Position numbers and translations under genes: made by a program. This document shows positions 57,166-64,000 of a stretch of DNA of 64,000 bases, piece after piece (position 1 is the first letter of the stretch; every line of letters begins with the position of its first letter). The notes beneath the pieces are model-generated. The model worked only from the letters and a program-made list of their open reading frames with translations, did no database searches and was not told the origin of the DNA. Origin of the DNA: Eunapius fragilis (Eukaryota; Porifera; Demospongiae; Spongillida; Spongillidae); assembly GCA_963681505.1 (NCBI GenBank), contig OY811982.1, positions 5,590,336-5,654,335 on the forward strand, read 5' to 3'.

Positions 57166-58003
57166 ATCCCACACTTAGGACAATACATTCATAATCAGCT
57201 GGCGTGTGCAGCATTCGGTATGCGCTACGTGTGCAACGCTCGGTGCTGGCTATGTCACATGTATGCACTGGATGTTGACGTGAATATACAGTACATCAAG
57301 TCTAGTAGTATGGTGTGCCGTGATGTGCAATGACATTCCATTATGTGCCTGTGCATGCAACGTGTCCAGAAAAGTGGGAAGGGGGCTGGCCTGAATAAGG
57401 TAATTGCAAGATGTTATGGCTCCCTTCCTGATTTCTTTCAGCGTGTTAAGGTCTGTTCCCTCTGTGGTGAAGGAATCCATGACGAGCGTATGTGCCAACA
57501 GAGGTTATGTCCGTGCTGTTTGAGGCAGCAGCACACAGGCAAGGTGTGATATGCATGTATTCTCATGAAGGTGTTACCTTTTGCCTGATCTTATGGTTCA
57601 TAGGCAGCCGAGGGTTAATACACCGTGTACATGTACTTCTGTTCTGTGTTAACTTAACCAATGTAAAAGTGGGCGCATCTAGCATCATCTCTAGTGCATG
57701 TGTCGTGTGATAAATTTAGGTCTGTTTTTAGGGAGCCTCATCTACATCACTTTAGCAGGACTGAGTGAGGGTTTGTGGTTCATTGCATTAAACAACATGT
57801 GGGGTAGGGGGTACAGGAATAATGTGCAGTTATGTCTTTTGCAGTGTCTTCGGGTATTAGCAGTACACAGTGATCTCTGCCAATCCTGCCATAGAAGGGG
57901 ACATTCAGTATTGGTATGTTTAGTGTTCGTTTATGTTGCACGATACCAATAAGTTGTGTTTTAGGTGTGCCCTGACATTTGGAGACAGTTTTCCAACACC
58001 ACA
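55582..58003 (+). CDS. Partial tandem paralogue of the ZCCHC7-type gene
   Basis: Exons by eye: 55582-55647, 56062-56166, 57442-57543, 57845-57913 and 57965-58003. Four correspond one-to-one with exons of the upstream gene, three of them (102, 69 and 39 bases) with identical length and all phase 0. They encode CSKCRWRGHTAVQC, CSLCGEGIHDERMC, CPCCLRQQHTGKC, CQSCHRRGHSVLVC and VCPDIWRQFSNTT. The first ends NEKDRM, like NMKDRM in the other gene. All knuckle cysteines and histidines shown are intact and there are no stops. The exons for knuckle 5 and the tail were not found in the remaining 6 kb, and the last exon still ends in a GTAAGC donor. It is either a truncated duplicate or a gene continuing past the window. 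Confidence 0.75.
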
Positions 58004-58106
58004 GTAAGCATAAAGTGTTAATGTGATCAGCAATGTTGGTTAGTTTGAAGGGTAAATGTACTGCCTAAGCTTTGTAGCTGTAAAATATATCATCCAGTAT
58101 CAAGTC

Positions 58107-58179
58107 GCCGAAATAGCTCAGTTGGGAGAGCGTTAGACTGAAGATCTAAAGGTCCCTGGTTCAATCCCGGGTTTCGGCA
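58107..58179 (+). tRNA. tRNA-Phe (GAA)
   Basis: 73 bases forming a perfect cloverleaf: acceptor GCCGAAA/TTTCGGC, D arm GCTC...GAGC, anticodon stem TTAGA/TCTAA around CTGAAGA (anticodon GAA), T arm CCTGG/CCGGG with TTCAATC. A-box and B-box promoter elements are intact (TAGCTCAGTTGGG; GGTTCAATCCC). No intron. A run of T residues follows directly as the RNA polymerase III terminator. Confidence 0.98.
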
Positions 58180-58633
58180 TTTTTTTTTCCCACTCGGGTT
58201 GCGGTATCAGCTGTTGTGTTGCTTCTTAATAGATCCATTATCATACTTGATGCTGCTATACAAAGTCATAATGATCATACAAAAAACCTTTATTGGGTCA
58301 ACTTCAGTTTGAAGGGCGAGGACTGAATGGCTCTTTCGTTTGATTTGTGACATGAAAGTCAACCTGCCAAAAAGATCTCTATAGACTTCAGTTCTTATCA
58401 GCGTGGCGCATATCTGTTTTTTTAATTTTTTTTTGGTGATTAGAGCTTAATTGCCTACTTCCTTTCATGTTTCTAACTCATTTATACTATCTTCACCACT
58501 TATCTATACACAACACTTTGTACTTTATTGCATAACTAGAAGCACCATGCTCTGATTATATATATTCATGCTATGTATACCGATATTGTTCATCTGAGTT
58601 GCCATCCGTTTTTGTTCGTATTATAACCAAGAA

Positions 58634-58706
58634 GCCGAAATAGCTCAGTTGGGAGAGCGTTAGACTGAAGATCTAAAGGTCCCTGGTTCAATCCCGGGTT
58701 TCGGCA
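58634..58706 (+). tRNA. tRNA-Phe (GAA), second copy
   Basis: Identical in all 73 bases to the copy 527 bp upstream and in the same orientation. A run of T residues starts one base after the gene. The sequences between and around the two genes do not look alike, apart from the terminators. Confidence 0.98.
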
Positions 58707-59490
58707 GTTTTTTTTTTTTTACAAGGTCCGGGATCCAGCTTTGAGCACTTTTTTTTAAAATTTATTTTCATTTTTAAAAACACGTTTCGCGCTTTATTAC
58801 ATGTAGGTTAATGACAAATTCTTATAGCACATTCAAGCGCTTATTTGTTATACATGACTGTGAGCTTGTAAAGTACTTTTTAGCAAACACTTTCAATCAG
58901 AGAATGTGTGGTAATCGACAAGTCTCATGCAGCCAACAACCAGATGTAACTTGCTAAATCCTAAAGCGACATCTCTTTCTCCCAACTGTTCAAAATGTTA
59001 GTCACTTTTTGTATCATTCTTTCGTGGACTGTGTGTTAAATTTAACCTACAGGTCTGTTAAAATCTCAGTTCTGGGTACTTTCGTTTTTCTTGGCAGAGA
59101 ATAAAGGTATCAGGGGTTTCAAGCTCGGATTCAACTTTGGGTATATGGTATACTGCCTCTGTATAAGTGGGGCCTTCTGTATGGGCATTACAGTACTGGT
59201 TCACAAATTGTGCATGATGGAGCAATCAGTTCTTGTTGTTCTGTTTGTGAGCCGGTTCTACTAATGATTATCCACACAACCCCCCTCCCGTATGTGTGTA
59301 ATGATGTAGCAGGTAGGAAAAAAGTTGCAAAGCAGATACAAGTGCCCACAATGCATGTAGGTCATCCACAGGGACAAATTTCATTTACAATTAGGTCTGT
59401 GTTTGAAATGTAGGAGACGGAGTACTATAGTGAACATGATGAACAGCAATGAAGCTTGATTTCTTAATTCTTTGTGTTGATTCAGTTGAT
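58707..59490. other. No gene recognised
   Basis: After the T-run terminator, the sequence shows no exon of the zinc-knuckle paralogue and no repeat I can name. Confidence 0.4.
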
Positions 59491-59496
59491 TGTATA

Positions 59497-60175
59497 TTTA
59501 TTATAATTATAACTGGGGGGGGGGGGCAAAGAAATCTGTCTGGACCCCATCGTCCAATACTGTAGAGCTTGAAGAGAGGATTACGAATCTCCTTTTAAAA
59601 TCTGACTTAAGAGAAAAAAGATACGAGGGATTTAAAAACGAGGGCGTAGGAGGTACCACCCTACGCCCCTTACATTTTAGTATCTTTTTTGTTTCACTTC
59701 AGATTCACGTGGGAGTCACACCGATCGATTCCTCGCAGTGAAAGTAACTCATTAGCACCCAAGTACAATCTGTAGACCCTCGCTAAAACCTAGAGCGATG
59801 TAGTTAACATTTTAACCCGGCCGTTCCAGAGATACATGTGGTAAGTTTAATTACCGGGTTAAAACATGCTCAAGGTTTTAGCGGGGGTTTACAAGTTGTA
59901 CTTGGGCCCTAACTAGCTACTTTCACTGTAAGGAATCGATCGGTGTAAATCCCATGTGAATCTGAAGCAAAATAAAAAAGATTATAAAATGTAAAGAGGC
60001 GTAGGGTAGTACCCCCTATGCCCTCTTTAAAAAAAAAAACCGTATCTTTTTTCTCTGAAGTCAGATTTTTATTTTAAAAGCAGATTCGTAATTCTCTCTT
60101 CAAGCTCTACAGAATTGGACAATGAGGTCCATACAGATTTATTTGCCCCCCCCCCCCCCCCCCGCTCGATTATAA
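59497..60175. mobile_element. Palindromic element, about 680 bp, with palindromes inside each arm
   Basis: The left arm begins TATAATTATAACTGGGGGGG and the right arm ends CCCCCGCTCGATTATAACAT. Between them GTAGAGCTTGAAGAGAGGAT, CAGATTCACGTGGGAGTCAC and CAAGTACAATCTGTAGACCC each recur inverted. The centre is near 59,830. Each arm also holds its own small palindrome: GGGCGTAGGAGGTACCACCC, then TACGCCC, on the left; AGGCGTAGGGTAGTACCCCC on the right. Non-coding. Confidence 0.85.
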
Positions 60176-60285
60176 CATGAATATACAGAAACAACACTGA
60201 TTAAATACAAAGTACAGCTCTACAGTAGACGAGCTATCCTAGAGAGGATAGCTGTAGCATTAGCCTTGACCAGGTGGAGATTCAG

Positions 60286-60519
60286 TCAGCCATAGATCTC
60301 ATTAAGTATGATGGACTTTGGCCGACACATGGAGGAGGCAAGTCTAGAGGCTACAGAGGAGATAATGGCAGTGGCTTCTTTTCCCCAAGCTCCATATGTT
60401 TCAACGACCGTAGGGACACATACCGATCCTAGATCTGAGAACTTGGGGTCATTGGCGTGGTGTTTCCTAGACACAGTGGCCCGGGCAGCAGCTGTGGGAG
60501 ACACTCCCACTTCCAACAA
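60286..60519 (-). pseudogene. C-terminal fragment of a retroelement reverse transcriptase protein
   Basis: The minus strand reads KFSDLGSVCVPTVVETYGAW, then GKEATAII, ending CRPKSIILNEIYG. This resembles the C-terminal end (VPLAVETYG.WGKEA....SRLAS) that I associate with invertebrate reverse-transcriptase-like ORFs of the LINE type. Upstream catalytic domains are absent. Confidence in the family is moderate. Confidence 0.5.
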
Positions 60520-60639
60520 AATAACAAATAAATTTCTCTAAATAAGTTTCTACATGTATATAATATTTCCCCCTGATCTTTGATGTGTGTATGTATACAT
60601 GCACACTGCAAACAATAATACCCAGGAATGCTGGTATGG

Positions 60640-60793
60640 GATGGAGCTTTTTGTTACCACCTTCTTGGTACATTACAGCATTTGTTTCCAGTACGAAACC
60701 ATGACCATAATCAGGTACATTTAACAGGGCCTGAATAAACTGCTCGAGGGTTTCAAAGACATGCCACCACTTCTGAGACAATTCCCACTGCAC
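60640..60793 (-). pseudogene. Gypsy RNase H fragment
   Basis: Minus-strand reading ALLNVPDYGHGFVLETNAVM followed by KKLHPIPAFL corresponds to the start of a Ty3/gypsy RNase H (VL..PDY..PF.LETDAS and ..HPIAY.S). The catalytic Asp of ETDAS is Asn here, so it would be inactive even if complete. Confidence 0.6.
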
Positions 60794-61530
60794 GTCCTAC
60801 TTTGTCAGACGGTGCATACTGAATGTGATTGTATAATTGTTTCACTCTTTCCTATTGCCTCCAACATATCCCTCCCACCAACACGACAACACAGTGTTGT
60901 AGCGTTGGCTGTGCACAACCTAACATAGACTTACAATTGCAGTACTTTTAAAACATGAACTCATGCTTCATAAATACGTACATGTACTAGCACACACAGA
61001 GCAGGGGCAAGTTACATGTATCGATATCTAAGTTCTAATTTATTTAGTGTAGTGGGTCCACACAGCTCAACTCACTAATTCTTTGTCAGGAGAAAACCGA
61101 CACACACTGTTCTGAACAAATGCAAGCACCTACATGTACATTCCATTGCCGGATTCTTGCACTTTCATCTGTGTGGTCATGATCCTCAAGGTGCAACCTG
61201 CTTCCAAGATTACAAAACATTTCAAAATACACACAAGTTGAAGTTTCCAGGTTTTGCACGCACGGAACGTAGTCTGACCAATCTTCCCGCTCCCAAGGCT
61301 AATGTACCCTCCACCACCTCCACCACGAGGCCAAGCTCACATGCCTCACGCCATATGTACCCAATTGCAATAGCAGAGAGCATAGTTTCAATCTATTTTA
61401 TTACGTTCAAATAAAAAAAAACGTTTATTATCCCTCTCCTGTTGCCTCCAACATATCCCTCCCACCCACACGACAGCACATTGGTGTAGCATTGGATGTA
61501 CAGAAGAGTTAAAAAGAAAGCAAAGAGCAC
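60794..61530. other. No gene recognised
   Basis: Contains two copies of a segment around TTGCCTCCAACATATCCCTCCCACC (60,856 and 61,443), with CACGACA and GCATTGG-like words after each. It is therefore a short direct repeat about 590 bp apart. No coding frame supported. Confidence 0.4.
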
Positions 61531-61531
61531 T

Positions 61532-61695
61532 TACAGGCCCAGCTGTTTGGACACCTCCAGACGCTTTCAACCGAGTCCTTAACATATCCATCCATTGCTG
61601 TCTCTGATCTTCAGCAGCCATGCCACTTAAACAACCGATCAGGTCACCTACATTGGCAGTGGCTGTGACACCGCCTGCCCTAAGACTATGCATCA
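61532..61695 (-). CDS. Possible single exon of an unknown gene
   Basis: The minus strand is open and protein-like: MHSLRAGGVTATANVGDLIG, then CLSGMAAEDQRQQWMDML and RTRLKASGGVQTAGP, followed directly by a strong GTAAGT donor (61,531-61,526). An AG acceptor (TCTTAG) lies at about 61,678, so the exon may be shorter. The SLRAGG...ANVG part faintly recalls tyrosine recombinases (HSLRSGG..AAAN.G), but the rest does not. Function unknown. Confidence 0.3.
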
Positions 61696-61711
61696 CAAGC
61701 AGGGATCCCAA

Positions 61712-62677
61712 CGCATTGCTTTTATCTTCTCAAGCAGAATCTCGAGTAACCTAGAATACATGTAGCTCAGCCCCACCTTTCCATTGTTTTAAGAATTGTG
61801 CTCCACTCAGCTGGTATACTAAATCATCAATTCACGGTACAGGGAGCTTGTCAGGTTTGGTGACAGAGACCTTTGAGCTTTCTATATCCACACATGGCTA
61901 TACTTTGCCATCGTTTCAATGGGCTTGCCCGTGGACTACTCAAAGGTACTGTGATGTAGCAATTTGTATCCCTTTTCACTGTTTTGGTAGATTCTTTGCT
62001 GACTTGCAAACGGAACTCACCTCAGGTTATGCTTAACTGGAACTATCATGCACCTGTCGGTAAGTTCCTCCTCACTCTCCTTCTATGCTGAAGACATGAT
62101 AACTTTCCAGCAACTGGGTAAGCAAGTCAGTCTCTTCTTTTGATACACACTGCGTAGTTTCTCAACTTTTCTTCTTACAACCAACACTTTCTGATGCTTT
62201 GACATTTCTTTACAAAGCAATGGGTAGAACTGATTTCATAATATAATTGTGTAAGACTCAAATACATGTGCGATATGCATCCCCCCAATGAAATGGGCTC
62301 CCCCGACCCCTAAATGCTAGTGATTTGGGCCCCCTCATGGACCCCATTTCACTAGAGTTTTTGGGGTACACAGGCTACCACAAATTCATTTACTGGGCGC
62401 TATGAGATTTTTCATTGTTTGGAGCCACTGTGCAGTCTTGGTCGATCTGTTTCACACATGACACTCTTACATAGCAACCATTTAAAAGCTATGGGCATAA
62501 TACGCTTCAAAGAATACTTGCTCGCTTATGCGACAGTACTGGAATCAGTTGCTTCAGGTAGTGATAATCACAACAGCTTGTGGCCTGGGTACCTAATATG
62601 ACTGCACGAGCTGTGTCAGGCATCATTGTATCCTTTGGCTTTTGCTTTTTCTGAGACATGCTGTGTTTTGATCATGC
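61712..62677. other. No gene recognised
   Basis: A weak gypsy-like FLGYTGYHKFI reading (near 62,355) is the only hint of content. Confidence 0.35.
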
Positions 62678-62765
62678 ACCTTTGCATTTTGGTAATGCTA
62701 CATGTATATGTACCAAAATGCACCTTTGCATTTTGGTAATGCTACATGTATACGTACCAAACTGC
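62678..62765. repeat. Two tandem 44-bp units
   Basis: GCACCTTTGCATTTTGGTAA, then TGCTACATGTATATGTACCA and AAAT, is repeated immediately with one or two changes. Confidence 0.9.
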
Positions 62766-63455
62766 CCATCTCTGTGCCCCTGTGGTCAAAGTTGGTGTTA
62801 TTTTCGCTCTCTTGGTCATCAATCAACTGGTCGGCCTGCACTCGGCCATGCTCTTAGCGCTGCGAGACCTTTTGCTTGTTGCCGGTTACAAGCATGCAGT
62901 CAAGAATTTCCTAAAATTTTAAACATTATTTTTTTATACATTCTTATAAGGAAACGCTTGTAAAGGTGAGGTGCATAATAAGGAATGACCCACAGTATAC
63001 ACTGTGGAATATAGCCTATTATACTGTAGTGTTTCTATCATTATACGCATGTTATTGTGGTCACCACATTTGTTATACGCGTCCGTATAACATTGCGTAT
63101 GGATACTATATACATGGGGTATGTATACTGATGTGTATACTAGGGAGAATGTAGGTTTGTATAACAAGTTATATATGTACGTGGTATAATACTGCGTATA
63201 ACAACATTATAACAACGAGAGTATATGACGACCCACTCAACCACTCCCTCTGCTCACTCCAATCCTGCCCATTTACAATCAACTTAACTTTTGTAGTTAA
63301 TAAAGTTCTTAATTTTATCAACAAGAAAACAATAACGCAACAAAATAGCAAATTGAATGGTCAGTTGTTGGATTGTTTGTTGGAAACTGAGGCTTCAGCC
63401 TAAGCATCCATAAAGGAAGCCCAACTGATGCCGATGGTCCCTCTGGTATGGGAGA
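62766..63455. other. No gene recognised
   Basis: A plus-strand CPCGQSWCYFRSLGHQSTGR reading (62,773-62,833) looks like it could be a LINE C-terminal zinc region, but it is too short to support. The remainder is AT-rich. Confidence 0.35.
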
Positions 63456-63650
63456 TCATAATACTCTTTTTTTCCTCGCTGTTTTTGACGAAGAGTTTGC
63501 CTTCTCATCCAATTCATCTAAGAAGGAATTCAACCTCTCTGAGCGCCAGCTAGGTTGCCTTCTTTGGATTTCTCCACCTTCCCCATCTTCTTCATCAGCC
63601 ATCATAGATGGCGTCAAGAGACTCCAAATTTCCTCATCAACTGAAGTCAC
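63456..63650 (-). pseudogene. Possible transposon-protein C-terminal fragment
   Basis: Minus strand: SLLTPSMMADEEDGEGGEIQ, then RRQPSWRSERLNSFLDELDE and KANSSSKTARKKR. The SLTPSMM-DEE...R.P.WRS..LN.F...LD.....K.AR..R pattern is one I associate with the tails of uncharacterised, multicopy invertebrate transposon proteins. No other part is nearby. Family not certain. Confidence 0.35.
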
Positions 63651-64000
63651 TTGTTTTGACTGGCGTTCTCATAGCTGCAATATACAACCATATTTCATAA
63701 TAACACCTCTAACAACTTGCATGCTGTTTCCTTGAGCATGTTGCTCTACACCGCGATTCACTTTCTGTTGCTACCTGCTTTAGGCTTCTCCTGTCGGTGG
63801 CTACACAGTCTAACGCATTAACATGCACAGTACTAGACAGCAATGCAAGAAAGACAATTATTTTTCATTTACCATGAATGTCCTTCCAGGTAAATTCCCC
63901 TTGCATATGTACCTCACATGATATAACCACACCTCCTTTGACACACCCCCTATGAGAGGGGTCATGTGCAAGTCTCAAGGTCCACCGACATTCCTAACAA
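63651..64000. other. No gene recognised
   Basis: Right edge of the window; no exon, RNA gene or repeat supported. Confidence 0.4.

Noticed and set aside
55324..57268. Cys-Val and Thr-His open frames
   Set aside because: Products of GT/CA repeats; the real exons are short and in other frames.
60308..60541. Plus-strand open frame opposite the reverse-transcriptase fragment
   Set aside because: It is the shadow of the minus-strand reading, which carries the family motif.

Overview
This is animal nuclear DNA, most likely from a marine invertebrate; a sponge is my best guess, at low to moderate confidence. The evidence is spliced genes with GT-AG introns often only 50-60 bases long, an ankyrin gene with one repeat per exon, two nuclear tRNA-Phe genes, and many Ty3/gypsy, LINE, hAT and foldback elements. 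The whole window is AT-rich, full of TACATGTA-type words and of long C or G runs that sit inside repeats. There are no operons or bacterial features.

Layout. Bases 1-17,000 are a repeat graveyard: broken Ty3/gypsy gag and pol pieces (1-574, 3,266-7,902, 8,938-9,757, 14,583-16,850), a foldback (long inverted repeat) family, and poly-C minisatellites. Inserted into a SCAN-like gag of one gypsy element is an apparently complete DNA transposon (9,758-14,582). It has 167-bp terminal inverted repeats that I read as identical, a perfect 8-bp target duplication, a 446-residue RecQ-type helicase on the plus strand and an 888-residue DUF6589/Academ-like transposase on the minus strand. Both genes splice into open frames, and both start inside the terminal repeats with homologous 17-codon first exons. 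This is the most interesting object in the window. A shorter relative lies at 18,518-19,756.

From about 19.9 to 32.3 kb is a plus-strand ankyrin-repeat gene whose exon-intron units were tandemly copied and whose introns hold several large palindromes and a hAT remnant. LINE and gypsy pol fragments follow (32.7-34 kb). A minus-strand gene for an unrecognised Ser/Thr-rich protein with a coiled-coil C-terminus runs from 37.9 to 34.7 kb. A repeat-rich gap (38-44 kb) comes next.

A plus-strand ZCCHC7/Air-type gene with five zinc knuckles (nuclear RNA surveillance, TRAMP complex) lies at 44.3-54.1 kb. A partial tandem paralogue of it (55.6-58.0 kb) keeps matching exons and splice phases. Two identical tRNA-Phe(GAA) genes follow at 58.1 and 58.6 kb. 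The last 5 kb hold a 680-bp palindrome, retroelement scraps and little else that I can support.

All exon boundaries were read by eye from splice signals, reading frame and paralogue comparison. No alignment, database search or folding was run.
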